Positions 52,869 to 61,976 of a stretch of 64,000 nucleotides of DNA are shown one piece after another (the stretch's first letter is position 1; each line of letters starts with the position of its first letter). This DNA is from Fusobacterium sp. (GTDB taxonomy: Bacteria; Fusobacteriota; Fusobacteriia; Fusobacteriales; Fusobacteriaceae), in the NCBI RefSeq assembly GCF_032477075.1, contig NZ_JAWDXO010000013.1, positions 11,232 through 75,231 of the forward strand, in the 5' to 3' direction. The notes under the pieces were generated by a model. That model was not told the origin of the DNA. It saw nothing but the letters and a program-made list of their open reading frames with translations, and ran no database searches. The position numbers and the translations under genes are program-made.

Positions 52869-53978
52869 ATGCAGAGTACAATAGGAAATAGTATAAAGCT
52901 CAGTCTTTTTGGGGAATCACATGGAACAGCTATTGGAATAGTAATAGATGGATTGGCTCCAGGAATAAAATTAGATACTGACTTTATACAGCAGCAGCTG
53001 GAGAAAAGAAAACCGAAAGGTAAAATATCAACTCAAAGACATGAAGCAGATGATTTTAAAATAGTCAGTGGATATTTTAATGGATATACAACAGGTACAC
53101 CACTGTGCCTTATAATTGAAAATAAATCACAGTTGAGCAAAGATTATGAAAAAACTAAAAGTATAATGAGACCTTCTCATGCTGATTATACAGCAGATGA
53201 AAAATATATGGGATATCAGGACTATAGAGGGGGAGGACATTTTTCTGGAAGAACAACAGCACCTTTGGTAGCAGCAGGAGCAATATTCATTCAGATACTT
53301 AAATCAAAAGGAATAGAAATAGGAACCCATATATTAGAATGTAAAAATGAAAAAGATAAAGATTTTTCATCAGATGAAATAATGCTGCTAAAAGAAATCA
53401 GAGAATTAAATGAAAAATATTTTCCTGTACTGGAAAAAGATGCAGAAGAAAAAATGAAAAAAATAATAGAAAAAGCAGGAGAGAAATTGGATTCAGTAGG
53501 AGGTATACTGGAAACTGCTGTAACAGGACTGCCAGGTGGGATAGGAGAACCATATTTTAATTCAGTAGAAAGTGTACTTTCTCATCTTGTATACTCTATA
53601 CCAGCAGTAAAAGGAATTGAATTTGGAGCTGGTTTTGGAATAACAGATATGTATGGAAGTGAAGCTAATGACAGTTTTTATTATGAAAATGGAAAAGTAA
53701 AAACTAAAACAAATAATAATGGAGGCATTAATGGAGGAATAACAAATTCTATGCCACTTATAATGAGAACTGCTATAAAACCTACACCATCAATATATAA
53801 AGAGCAGGAAAGTATAGATATATCTAAAGAAGAAAATGTAAAATTTAATATAGAAGGAAGGCATGACCCAGCCATAATACACAGAGCAAGAGTAGTTATA
53901 GATTCTATGACAGCATTTGGGCTGCTTGACCTCATATGTATGAGATATGGATATATGTGGATGACAGATAAAAAATAA
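52869..53978 (+). CDS. aroC: Chorismate synthase
   Basis: The 369-residue enzyme has the signatures GESHGTAIGIVIDG, HEADDFKIVSG, RPSHADYTADEKYMGYQDYRGGGHFSGR and GRHDPAIIHRARVV. It removes phosphate from EPSP with reduced FMN to form chorismate, the last common step. It follows aroB by 11 nt with GAGGAGGAG before the ATG. Confidence 0.93.
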   Translation: MQSTIGNSIKLSLFGESHGTAIGIVIDGLAPGIKLDTDFIQQQLEKRKPKGKISTQRHEADDFKIVSGYFNGYTTGTPLCLIIENKSQLSKDYEKTKSIMRPSHADYTADEKYMGYQDYRGGGHFSGRTTAPLVAAGAIFIQILKSKGIEIGTHILECKNEKDKDFSSDEIMLLKEIRELNEKYFPVLEKDAEEKMKKIIEKAGEKLDSVGGILETAVTGLPGGIGEPYFNSVESVLSHLVYSIPAVKGIEFGAGFGITDMYGSEANDSFYYENGKVKTKTNNNGGINGGITNSMPLIMRTAIKPTPSIYKEQESIDISKEENVKFNIEGRHDPAIIHRARVVIDSMTAFGLLDLICMRYGYMWMTDKK

Positions 53979-54008
53979 AATTAAAATATAAAATAAGGGG
54001 GAACAAAA

Positions 54009-55028
54009 ATGATAATAACTTTAAAAAAGAACACACCACAAGAGGAAATTCAAAAGATGATTGAGGCATTAGAAAGTAAAAATGATGTAGCTGTGACTCT
54101 TATATCAGGAGAAAACTACAATGTATTTGGTATTGTAGGAGATACAACAAAAATAGATGAAAAAGCATTAAAGGCAAATCCATATGTTGAAGATGTAACT
54201 AGAATAGCAGCACCATATAAGAAAGCCAACAGACTTTTTCACCCAGAAGATAGTATCATAGATGTGGCAGGAATTAAAATAGGATCAGGACAGAAAATAG
54301 CTGTAATAGGAGGTCCTTGTTCTGTAGAGGGAGAATGCTCTGTTATGGAGATAGCCAAAGAAGTAAAGGAAGCAGGAGCTTCTATGCTTAGAGGGGGAGC
54401 TTACAAACCTCGTACATCACCATATGCTTTTCAGGGAATGGCAAGTGAAGGAATACAATGTCTGGTGAAAGCAAGAGAAACTTATGGGCTTCCAATAGTA
54501 AGTGAACTTATGAGTGCAGATAAGATAGATGAATTTGTTGAAAATGTAGACCTTATTCAAATAGGAGCAAGAAATATGCAGAACTTTGATCTGCTAAAAG
54601 CAGTAGGAAAAATAAATAAACCTATCCTTTTAAAAAGAGGACTTTCAAATACTATAGAGGAATGGATAATGTCAGCTGAATATATTATGGCTGGAGGAAA
54701 TGAGAATGTAATACTTTGTGAAAGAGGAATCAGAACTTTTGAAAAATATACTAGAAATACTCTTGATCTTAGTGTTATCCCTATTATCAAACAGAAAACA
54801 CATCTTCCTATAATAATTGACCCTTCTCATGCTACAGGAAACTGGGAATATGTGGAATCAATGGCATTGGCAGCTATTGCAGCAGGGGCAGATGGGCTTA
54901 TTATAGAGGTGCATAATGATCCTGAACATGCTTGGAGTGATGGAGCTCAATCATTAAAACCTAAAAAATTCAAACATTTGATAGAACAGGGAAGAAAAAT
55001 AGCAAAAGTCATTGGAAGAGATATGTAG
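54009..55028 (+). CDS. aroF: DAHP synthase with N-terminal regulatory domain
   Basis: The 339-residue type I-beta enzyme has an N-terminal ferredoxin-like domain (1-70), which in Thermotoga-type enzymes gives tyrosine inhibition, then GGPCSVEGE, RGGAYKPRTSPYAFQG, IGARNMQNFDLLKAVG and IIDPSHATGNW with the metal ligands. It condenses PEP and erythrose 4-phosphate, the entry step. It lies 30 nt after aroC. Confidence 0.92.
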   Translation: MIITLKKNTPQEEIQKMIEALESKNDVAVTLISGENYNVFGIVGDTTKIDEKALKANPYVEDVTRIAAPYKKANRLFHPEDSIIDVAGIKIGSGQKIAVIGGPCSVEGECSVMEIAKEVKEAGASMLRGGAYKPRTSPYAFQGMASEGIQCLVKARETYGLPIVSELMSADKIDEFVENVDLIQIGARNMQNFDLLKAVGKINKPILLKRGLSNTIEEWIMSAEYIMAGGNENVILCERGIRTFEKYTRNTLDLSVIPIIKQKTHLPIIIDPSHATGNWEYVESMALAAIAAGADGLIIEVHNDPEHAWSDGAQSLKPKKFKHLIEQGRKIAKVIGRDM

Positions 55029-55051
55029 AACTTGCTGTAAGGGGGAAATAA

Positions 55052-56323
55052 ATGAAAGTAAAAATATATCCATCAAAATGTAATGGGAAGACAGTTATAC
55101 CACCTTCTAAAAGTATGGGTCACAGAGCAATAATATGTGCTTCATTAGCAGCAGGAAGAAGTGTCATAAAAAATGTAGCTTATTCTGATGATATAAAAAC
55201 AACTATTGAAGGAATGAGAAAACTAGGAGCTGAAATAGAAGAAAATGGAGATATTCTCATTGTAGATGGAATAAAAGATATTACAAAAATTTCAGATGAA
55301 ATAATAAATTGTAATGAATCTGGTTCAACTTTGAGATTTTTTATACCTATATTTTCTCTCACTGGAAAGAAAATAACTTTTTTTGGAAAAAACAGACTTC
55401 TTAAAAGACCTCAAAAAATATATGAGGATATATTTAAAGAACAGGAACTGTATTATTTTCATGATGAAACTAAAATGGAGGTAGAAGGTAAATTGAAAGC
55501 TGGAACATATGTGATAGATGGAAATATAAGCTCACAGTTTATAAGCGGACTTCTTTTTACTCTTCCTTTGTTGGAGGGAGATTCTGAAATAAAAATAAAA
55601 CCTCCTTTTGAATCCGCTTCATATATAGAACTTACTCTTGAAATGCTGAAAAGATATGGAATAGAAATATCTCAGGCAGGCGAACTTACTTTTAAAATTA
55701 AAGGAAATCAGAAATATAAACCTTGTGATTATACAATAGAGGGAGACTTTTCACAGCTTGGTTTCTTTGCAGTACTGGGAGCAATAAATAATGATATTGA
55801 ATGTCTTGGGCTGAATCATGAATCTAGCCAAGGAGACAAAGCTATAATAAAAATATTAAGAGATGCTGGAATAAAAATAGAAAATATTGAGAGAGGATAT
55901 CTTATTCATAAGAGTATTCCCAAAAGTTGTGAAATAGATCTTGCTGACTGTCCAGATTTAGGGCCGATACTTAATGTATTGGGAATGTATGGAGATGGAA
56001 ATTTCAGAATCTATAATGCAGGAAGATTGAGATATAAGGAAAGCGACAGAATAGCAGCTATGGAAGAGGAGCTTTTAAAGCTGGGAGTGGACATAAAAAC
56101 TACTGAAGATGAGATTTTTATATCTGGTAAAAAAATATATGATGGTGGAATAGAAACAGCAGGACATAAAGATCATAGAATAGTTATGAGTCTGGCAGTG
56201 GCAGCAACTATTATGAAAAAACCAGTCATCATAGATGGAGCAGAGGCTGTAGAAAAGTCTTACCCAGATTTTTTTGAAGATATGGAAAAGATAGGGATAA
56301 AGGTTGAATACTATGATAAATAA
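55052..56323 (+). CDS. aroA: EPSP synthase
   Basis: The 423-residue enzyme has PPSKSMGHRAIICASLAAG, the NESGSTLRF motif and RYKESDRIAAMEEEL, all typical of 5-enolpyruvylshikimate-3-phosphate synthases. It transfers enolpyruvate from PEP to shikimate 3-phosphate. It overlaps tyrA by 11 nt. The shikimate genes aroD, aroE and aroK are not in this window. Confidence 0.93.
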   Translation: MKVKIYPSKCNGKTVIPPSKSMGHRAIICASLAAGRSVIKNVAYSDDIKTTIEGMRKLGAEIEENGDILIVDGIKDITKISDEIINCNESGSTLRFFIPIFSLTGKKITFFGKNRLLKRPQKIYEDIFKEQELYYFHDETKMEVEGKLKAGTYVIDGNISSQFISGLLFTLPLLEGDSEIKIKPPFESASYIELTLEMLKRYGIEISQAGELTFKIKGNQKYKPCDYTIEGDFSQLGFFAVLGAINNDIECLGLNHESSQGDKAIIKILRDAGIKIENIERGYLIHKSIPKSCEIDLADCPDLGPILNVLGMYGDGNFRIYNAGRLRYKESDRIAAMEEELLKLGVDIKTTEDEIFISGKKIYDGGIETAGHKDHRIVMSLAVAATIMKKPVIIDGAEAVEKSYPDFFEDMEKIGIKVEYYDK

Positions 56324-57185
56324 AAATACAAAGTTCTTAATTGTAGGATTAGGACTTTTAGGAGGAGCATATGCAAAAGCTCTCAAAAAAAATGGATATA
56401 TTGTAAATGCTGTTGATATAAATAAAGATAGTATAGAGTATGCTCTTGAAAATAAAATAATAGATGAGGGGGCAGTTTGTGATTATGAAACATTGATAGA
56501 AAAGGCAGATGTAATAATATCAGGACTGTATCCTACTACTATGGTAGAATGGATAAAAGAAAATCAGAAATATTTTAAAAAGAGTTGTATAATCACTGAT
56601 GTCAGTGGAGTAAAACGAGGAATAGTTGACAAAGTACAAGAGATTTTATCTAAAGATATTGAATTTATAAGTTCTCATCCTATGGCTGGAAAAGAAGTTA
56701 GTGGAGTGAGGAACAGTGATGAAAATATTTTTAAGATAGCTAATTTTATCATTACTCCTACAGAAAAAAATACAGATGAAGGAATAAAATTTGTAAGAGA
56801 GCTGGGAGAGATACTTGGTTTTAGAAATATTACTCAACTGTCTCTTGAAGAACATGATAAAATGATTGGCTTTGTATCTCAGCTTACTCATGTGATAGCT
56901 GTATCCCTTATGAATACAAATGATAATACACATCTTGTAGAATATACAGGGGATTCATTTAGAGATCTTACTAGAATAGCTAAAATAAACGAAGTTTTAT
57001 GGAGTGAACTTTTTCTTTTGAATAAGGAAGTTTTGGTAAAAGAAATAGATGACTTTGCAGCAGAACTAAATAATTTTAGAGAAAAGCTTGTAAATGAAGA
57101 TACAGAGGGAATGAAAAAATTATTTATTCAGTCAACTGAAAGAAGAAAACTTTTTGATAAAAAAGATGTAAAGAATAGAAAATAA
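56313..57185 (+). CDS. tyrA: Prephenate dehydrogenase
   Basis: The 290-residue NAD-dependent enzyme has the dinucleotide motif VGLGLLGGAYAKAL, the catalytic His in SHPMAGKEVSG and QLTHVIAVSLM. It converts prephenate to hydroxyphenylpyruvate for tyrosine. A TTG at 56304 is open, but the ATG at 56313 follows AAAGG. It ends the aro operon, so the operon supplies tyrosine while pheA is read separately. Confidence 0.92.
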   Translation: MINKNTKFLIVGLGLLGGAYAKALKKNGYIVNAVDINKDSIEYALENKIIDEGAVCDYETLIEKADVIISGLYPTTMVEWIKENQKYFKKSCIITDVSGVKRGIVDKVQEILSKDIEFISSHPMAGKEVSGVRNSDENIFKIANFIITPTEKNTDEGIKFVRELGEILGFRNITQLSLEEHDKMIGFVSQLTHVIAVSLMNTNDNTHLVEYTGDSFRDLTRIAKINEVLWSELFLLNKEVLVKEIDDFAAELNNFREKLVNEDTEGMKKLFIQSTERRKLFDKKDVKNRK

Positions 57186-57270
57186 GTAAAATTTTTTGAT
57201 AATTATTAATATATTTGAATTTAATGTTTTAGGTATAAAAAAATAATTATTAAAAATGTGGATAAAAAAA

Positions 57271-57302
57271 GGTACTCAAAAATTAGAGTACCCTTATTTT
57301 TT
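57271..57302. terminator. Terminator between tyrA and the ROK kinase gene
   Basis: GGTACTC-AAAAATTA-GAGTACC, with A's before and CTTATTTTTT after; usable by both convergent genes. Confidence 0.85.
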
Positions 57303-58167
57303 ATTTAAAACAAAGAGCCAAAGCTCCCAAAATTCCAGCATCTTCTCCAAGAGCTGGAGGAACAATATATTCATCAATATTTTTTAGAATATTTTCAGTT
57401 TGGATATAGCCATTTAAAAGCTGAACCACTTTTTTTCTGATTATAGGGAAAAGATGCTTCTCTCTCATTACTCCTCCACCTAACATTATTTTTTCAGGTG
57501 ACAGAACAAGTATATAGTTTACAAGGGCATGAGCTATATAATATCCCTCCATTTCCCAAGCAGGATGATCATCTGGGATATCTATACCTTTCATTCCCCA
57601 TCTTCTTTCGAGAGCTGGGCCTGAAGCCATACCTTCCAGACAGTTTCCCCCATGAAATGGACAGTTTCCAACAAATTTATCTCTGGGATGTCTGTTGACA
57701 AAAATATGCCCCATCTCTGGGTGAAGCATTCCATGTACAAGTTTTCCTTCAACTATTGCTCCTCCACCGATTCCAGTTCCTACAGTGAGATAGATTGAAT
57801 TTTTTAAGCCTTTTCCAGCTCCCCATATATATTCACCAAAAGCAGCAACATTTACATCTGTATCAAAATATACTGGGATATTAAAGTTCTTTTTAATTTC
57901 TCCAACAAGATTGAAGTTTTTCCATGCAGTTTTAGGAGTGGAAGTTATATAGCCATAAGTTTCAGAATTTTTATTTAAGTCAATAGGACCAAAACATCCT
58001 ATTCCAATTGCTTCGATGTCTTTACCTTTAAAAAAAGATATGACATTTTTCATTGTTTCATGTGGCAGTTCTGTAGGGAAAGAAACTCTTTCTACTAATT
58101 CACCAGATTTAGTTCCTATTCCACATACAAATTTTGTTCCACCAGCTTCTATTGCACCAAAGAACAT
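57301..58167 (-). CDS. ROK family sugar kinase (fructokinase type)
   Basis: The 288-residue kinase has the N-terminal ATP motif AIEAGGTKFVCGIG, FDTDVNVAAFGE, TVGTGIGGGAIVEG with the ROK signature, and the zinc site HPEMGHIFVNRHPRDKFVGNC region with CPFHGGNCLEG. These features match fructokinases of the ScrK/YdhR group. It phosphorylates fructose or a related hexose. GGGAGGAG precedes the ATG at 58167; the longer frame to 58230 has no site. Confidence 0.88.
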   Translation of the reverse strand: MFFGAIEAGGTKFVCGIGTKSGELVERVSFPTELPHETMKNVISFFKGKDIEAIGIGCFGPIDLNKNSETYGYITSTPKTAWKNFNLVGEIKKNFNIPVYFDTDVNVAAFGEYIWGAGKGLKNSIYLTVGTGIGGGAIVEGKLVHGMLHPEMGHIFVNRHPRDKFVGNCPFHGGNCLEGMASGPALERRWGMKGIDIPDDHPAWEMEGYYIAHALVNYILVLSPEKIMLGGGVMREKHLFPIIRKKVVQLLNGYIQTENILKNIDEYIVPPALGEDAGILGALALCFK

Positions 58168-58308
58168 AGTATCTCCTCCCATTCCCATATACTTTAAAAT
58201 CATTTTACCTTCTATAATATATTTTACCATTTCTTTAAGAAAGTTTGTAGATGATAAATAAAAAAATTTAGAAAAATTAATTCTCTAAACCACTGTAAGA
58301 AATAGATT

Positions 58309-58336
58309 TTGAATTTGAAGAGAAAAGGAGTATAAT
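58309..58336 (+). promoter_or_regulatory. Promoter of smpB
   Basis: TTGAAT (58309-58314), 16 nt, TATAAT (58331-58336). Confidence 0.55.
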
Positions 58337-58408
58337 AAAGATCAGATGTAGGAGAAAACTATATAATTTGGTATAATGTATTAGATAATATAGATTTAGG
58401 AGGAGAAA

Positions 58409-58849
58409 ATGATACTAGCAGGAAATAAGAAAGCATTTTTCGATTATTTCATAGAAGATAAATTTGAAGCCGGTATTGAGTTGGTAGGAAGTGAAGTAAA
58501 ATCTGCAAAAGCTGGAAAAATAAGTATAAAAGAATCTTTTATAAGAATAATAAATGGAGAAATTTTTATTATGGGAATGTCAATAGTTCCATGGGGATTT
58601 GGAAGTGTGTATAATCCAGATGAAAGAAGAGTAAGAAAACTTCTTCTTCATAAAAAAGAAATAAAAAAACTTCACGAGAAAGTATCTCAAAAAGGATATA
58701 CTATTGTTCCTTTGAATGTTCATCTGTCTAAGGGATATATAAAGCTGGAAATAGCTCTGGCAAGAGGTAAGAAAAACTATGATAAGAGAGAAAGTCTAGC
58801 TAAAAAAGATGTAGAAAGAGATCTTCAAAGGATAGCAAAAGAAAGATAA
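58409..58849 (+). CDS. smpB: SsrA-binding protein
   Basis: The 146-residue protein is a standard SmpB: NKKAFFDYFIEDKFEAGIELVGSEVKS at the N-terminus, GKISIKESFIRI, and the Lys-rich tail KKNYDKRESLAKKDVERDLQR that enters the ribosomal A site. It works with the tmRNA encoded directly downstream to rescue stalled ribosomes. AGGAGG precedes the ATG. Confidence 0.95.
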   Translation: MILAGNKKAFFDYFIEDKFEAGIELVGSEVKSAKAGKISIKESFIRIINGEIFIMGMSIVPWGFGSVYNPDERRVRKLLLHKKEIKKLHEKVSQKGYTIVPLNVHLSKGYIKLEIALARGKKNYDKRESLAKKDVERDLQRIAKER

Positions 58850-58851
58850 AA

Positions 58852-58880
58852 TTGAAAAAAATTTAAAAATGTGCTATACT
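58852..58880 (+). promoter_or_regulatory. Promoter of ssrA
   Basis: TTGAAA (58852-58857), 17 nt, TATACT (58875-58880); mature tmRNA begins 27 nt later. Confidence 0.65.
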
Positions 58881-58906
58881 CTAATGTAGCATAAAAATTG
58901 AATAAT

Positions 58907-59254
58907 GGGGATGCAAAGGTTTCGACGGGGTTCTCAGGTTATAAGTAGCAGGCCAGGTTGACCGCTGTGAGAGGTCAACTCATCGTTTAGATGGAAATAG
59001 AAATTACGCTTTAGCTGCTTAATGTCAGCTCACCTTTGAACATATTCTTCTGTAAATGTGTTCAGCCAAGGTGTCACAAAAATACAGATTACCCTAAATG
59101 ATTTCTCTAAGTTATAGGGGACATTCCAGAGGATAGCTTTAGTTAGCCCTGTCTGTGGGATTAACTACTGCGAAATCTAATAGCAGACTAAGCTTGTAGA
59201 AGCCTATGGCGCTGGCAATTTCGGACACGGGTTCAATTCCCGTCATCTCCACCA
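58907..59254 (+). ncRNA. ssrA: tmRNA
   Basis: The 348-nt gene starts GGGGATG and ends CATCTCC-ACCA, a tRNA-Ala-like acceptor with encoded CCA. The 5' end contains GGTTTCGACGGG, typical of tmRNA. The tag reading frame runs from GGA at 58993 to TAA at 59022 and encodes GNRNYALAA; with the charged alanine the tag is AGNRNYALAA. The T-arm GGGTTCAATTCCC is intact. A recombinase remnant reads into its 3' end on the other strand. Confidence 0.95.
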
Positions 59255-59409
59255 TTTCTAGCCATGTCCATCATTGAAAAAATTTTCATGTCAATAACAA
59301 CACGGTTGTTGTAGATAGTGACCTTTTCAATGAATGTTTCTAATATATTTTTTATCAGAAATTCATCTTTAGATTTAAAGTCTTTACTTAAATTTAAAAG
59401 ATGATTTTT
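59233..59409 (-). pseudogene. C-terminal remnant of a site-specific recombinase, ending inside ssrA
   Basis: On the minus strand 58 codons are open from 59409 to a TGA at 59233-59235 within the tmRNA T-arm. They include DEFLIKNILETFIEKVTIYN and NRVVIDMKIF, the wording of the C-terminal end of serine recombinases, then MDMARNGGDDGN encoded partly by ssrA. An upstream TAA at 59410-59412 and the lack of a start show it is truncated. An integrase reading out of a tRNA-like attachment site is a known arrangement. Confidence 0.65.
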
Positions 59410-59723
59410 TTATAATTAAGGAAAGTATAAAAAATTAAGAAAAAAGATAAATGAAAAGAATAAAATTTGATACATTAGAAATTAAGAAAAAAGATTTCAA
59501 AAAATATTAAAAAAACCATATGTGTGAGATATGGTTTGATAAAATATTTGCTTTGTAAAGGTAAGTTATTAAAAAAACAATGCTATAAGTACAATAAAAT
59601 ATTTCAATAAAGATAGTTGAATTGTTCTTATAATATATTTATAAAGATGAATTATTTTAAAAGAAAAAACTTTTTTTCTTGAGAAGTTAGTTTTTAAAAA
59701 AATTATAACCTTTATATTTTATT
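59410..59723. terminator. A+T-rich gap with one minus-strand terminator
   Basis: AAACCATAT-GTGTGAG-ATATGGTTT (59513-59537) is followed on the minus strand by TTTTTT and may end transcripts of the cassette at 59724-60366. Nothing else is recognisable. Confidence 0.55.
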
Positions 59724-60140
59724 TTATTTTTCAAGTGTATCTTCAGTTTTTATATATTCTTTTAGTACATCATTTATTTTATATTTCTCTATTAAATCAT
59801 TTATTATTTTTACTTTTTCTTCTCCTAATTTTTGATTAAATAGAGCCTGTTGAAGTTGAGGATATACTTCTACAGTATTTTTATCTTTTAATAGCTCAGC
59901 ATTATTTTTATACACTTCCAACAATTCATAATCATGTATTTGAACCGTTTTCTGTGCTATTGAATTAAGGTAGAATTCTATTTCCATATTTAACTTCATT
60001 TCTTCAAGGTATTTTTTTTCCTCTTCTGTGTATACTTTCTTTTCCATCTCAGCAAGAATAGCTTTTCTTACTAGTAATTGTGCTATTCCATCTTTATTAT
60101 CTTTCAGAATTTCCAATTCCATCTCTGTTAGTTTTATCAT
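59724..60140 (-). CDS. Cassette protein B, copy 2 (unknown family)
   Basis: This 138-residue protein is the paralogue of the one at 4716-5147; by eye 117 of the first 131 residues are the same, and the C-terminal tails differ. It has the same LTEMELEILKDNKDGIAQLL start and no visible membrane segment or known motif. It overlaps its upstream partner by 44 nt, exactly as copy 1 does. Function is unknown; coupling to a basic DNA-binding-like protein suggests the pair acts together. Confidence 0.75.
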   Translation of the reverse strand: MIKLTEMELEILKDNKDGIAQLLVRKAILAEMEKKVYTEEEKKYLEEMKLNMEIEFYLNSIAQKTVQIHDYELLEVYKNNAELLKDKNTVEVYPQLQQALFNQKLGEEKVKIINDLIEKYKINDVLKEYIKTEDTLEK

Positions 60141-60366
60141 TACAATACTCCTCTTTAATAGATTCTATTTCTTTTTTCTCAAATGCGTTTTTATACTTTT
60201 TAAATAATTTTAAAATTATTTTGTCATTTGAACCATATTTTTTTTTAAGTTTTTTTAGACATTCTTTAATTAAGAAATATTCATTTTCTGTAAGTCGACA
60301 TCCAAGAGAGCAGTAATTTTTTACTCCACTTCCTAAAGGGCGACCTCTTTTCTTTTTTTCTTCCAT
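60097..60366 (-). CDS. Cassette protein A, copy 2: small basic AT-hook-like protein
   Basis: The 89-residue basic protein carries KKRGRPLGSGVKNY near the N-terminus, identical to copy 1 (5104-5373) in the GRP core, then LGCRLTENEYFLIKECLKKLKKKY. The C-terminal 35 residues differ strongly although the same DNA encodes the conserved start of protein B in another frame. The upstream leader also resembles copy 1 (TCCTTT-G/A-TTAATATTTA on the plus strand). The function is not known. Confidence 0.75.
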   Translation of the reverse strand: MEEKKKRGRPLGSGVKNYCSLGCRLTENEYFLIKECLKKLKKKYGSNDKIILKLFKKYKNAFEKKEIESIKEEYCNDKTNRDGIGNSER

Positions 60367-60736
60367 ATTTTTCTGCTCCTTTGTTAATATTTAGATTGTT
60401 CTTTTATCAAGACAGCTTAATTTTATATTTAAAGCTAACTCCAGATTTTATTGATGAATATTAAAAACTATAATTTATAATTATTATTCATTATTTTTTT
60501 ATCATTCCTTTTGTATTTTATAATTTTAATATTATAAATTTTATAAAATATTAAATAAAAAATTATTTTTTCTATCAGAAACTAGTTAGAAAAAAAGAAC
60601 ATTATAAAGCAACAGCAGATTCAAAAATTAAAGAGTAATGGCAATTAAATAAAAAATTATAAAAATTTTCAAAGGAAAAATTAAAAAATATTTGAATACT
60701 AACCATGAAACATCAAATTAACTTAGGAGGTTTATA
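60367..60736. other. A+T-rich divergent spacer
   Basis: The spacer separates the cassette from the HU gene. Apart from the ribosome sites of both genes (TAGGAGG before HU) I see no gene, repeat or clear promoter. Confidence 0.4.
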
Positions 60737-61015
60737 ATGATTAAAAAAGAATTTATCACTTTGTACAAAGAAGTAGGAAAATTTGAAACAAAAAAAGAAG
60801 CTGAAGAAAAACTGGAAGCATTTCTAAAAACGATAGAAATGGTTCTTGAAAAGAAAGATATGATATCATTTATGGGGTTTGGAAAATTTGAAGTAATGGA
60901 TAGAGCAGCAAGAAAGACTAGAAATCCGCAAACAGGAAAAATGATGAAAGTTCCTGCTAAAAAAGTAGTTAAATTTAGACCAGGAAAAGGATTAGCGGAA
61001 AAAGTTAATAAATAG
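60737..61015 (+). CDS. hup: HU family DNA-binding protein
   Basis: The 92-residue histone-like protein has the HU fold: N-terminal helices, FMGFGKFEVMDRAARKTRNPQTGKMMKVPAKK with the intercalating-arm Pro and GKFRPGKGL-type ending (VVKFRPGKGLAEKV). It bends and compacts DNA. The N-terminal 35 residues are less typical than usual for HU. Its ribosome site is AGGAGG. A terminator follows. Confidence 0.92.
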   Translation: MIKKEFITLYKEVGKFETKKEAEEKLEAFLKTIEMVLEKKDMISFMGFGKFEVMDRAARKTRNPQTGKMMKVPAKKVVKFRPGKGLAEKVNK

Positions 61016-61059
61016 TTTTATTATAAATTCCAGAGATTAAAACCATTATTCTATAGAAA

Positions 61060-61089
61060 AGAGCTAAGGAAAAAACTAGCTCTTTTTTT
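61060..61089 (+). terminator. Terminator of the HU gene
   Basis: AGAGCTA / TAGCTCT with a 10-nt loop, then six T's. Confidence 0.85.
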
Positions 61090-61306
61090 CTATTTTTTGA
61101 TATAATATGTATTAGTAACAAAGTAAGTAGCCTGGCAACAAAATAGACAAGATAATCTGGTTATGATAGAATAAGATAATAACTGACTTTGGACTATATT
61201 GGCTCAAAAAAACAATATATTGTTTTGGACAAGTTACTTAATTGATTACTTGGAGGCAGTATAATTTATATAACTTTTAATAAGAAGCAGATGGGGTGTA
61301 TGAGAT
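61090..61306. other. Leader region of the unknown gene at 61307
   Basis: It contains a TATAAT-like -10 near 61099 and a 14-bp palindrome AACAATATATTGTT (61213-61226). The long leader of about 200 nt is unexplained. Confidence 0.35.
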
Positions 61307-61708
61307 ATGGTTCAGTGTAAAATAAGAACAGAATGTGGTAGAGAGGAAGCTGTTATTTGGGAAGAAGTTAAAGAGTCTATTTTCTCACTTGATAATCCTG
61401 AACGTGGAACTTCAAACAGAGAAGGAGCTTTTGTTACAATATGGTTTGAGCAAAATGGAACAGATAATGAGTTTATGCAGTGCATGCCTTTTTACCCTAA
61501 ACCAACTGGTTTTTTTAAAAGACTATTTGGTCTATCAAAAGAGACAAATGTAGGTATTTCTTCTTATATTGTAGAAGTAGGTACTGGTGAAAAAATATAT
61601 GCAACTCAAGTTAATAGTAAAGAGCAGATTGCCCAAATTTTTCATGAGTATTATTTGAGTCGTAAGCTGCCAGATACTACGAATTGGGAAGATACTGGAA
61701 TTATTTAA
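61307..61708 (+). CDS. Hypothetical soluble protein
   Basis: The 133-residue protein has no signal peptide or membrane segment. Phrases such as EAVIWEEVKESIFSLDNPERG, GAFVTIWFEQNG and QIAQIFHEYYLSRKLPDTTNW suggest a compact alpha/beta domain, but I do not recognise a family. GGGGTG precedes the ATG. It stands alone between terminators, with higher G+C than the flanks. Confidence 0.6.
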   Translation: MVQCKIRTECGREEAVIWEEVKESIFSLDNPERGTSNREGAFVTIWFEQNGTDNEFMQCMPFYPKPTGFFKRLFGLSKETNVGISSYIVEVGTGEKIYATQVNSKEQIAQIFHEYYLSRKLPDTTNWEDTGII

Positions 61709-61976
61709 GAATAAATTGTTGAATTTACTTAGTCTACTTGTATAGAGTATTTTGCCAGCGAAATATATAATATTAGTGAAAATATATACTTGAATAAGAC
61801 AAAATAAATTTAAAAGATGGGCTAAAGGAAATTAAAATACTGGTGTCTATCTATTAATTTTTATTTTACTAACATATCATAAGGTAATTAATAAAAAATT
61901 TTTATGAAATTAAAAATTAAAATTATTTTTATAATAAATGATTTTAAAATTTATCTTAATAAATTATATGAAAATA
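61709..61976. other. A+T-rich gap, nothing recognised
   Basis: No open frame, repeat or RNA gene is convincing here, although a good terminator follows at 61977. Confidence 0.4.

Noticed and set aside
59271..59333. Long inverted repeat (TCATTGAAAA ... TTTTCAATGA) after ssrA, taken at first as the tmRNA terminator
   Set aside because: It lies inside the coding remnant of the recombinase and lacks a T run; the dyad is probably incidental.
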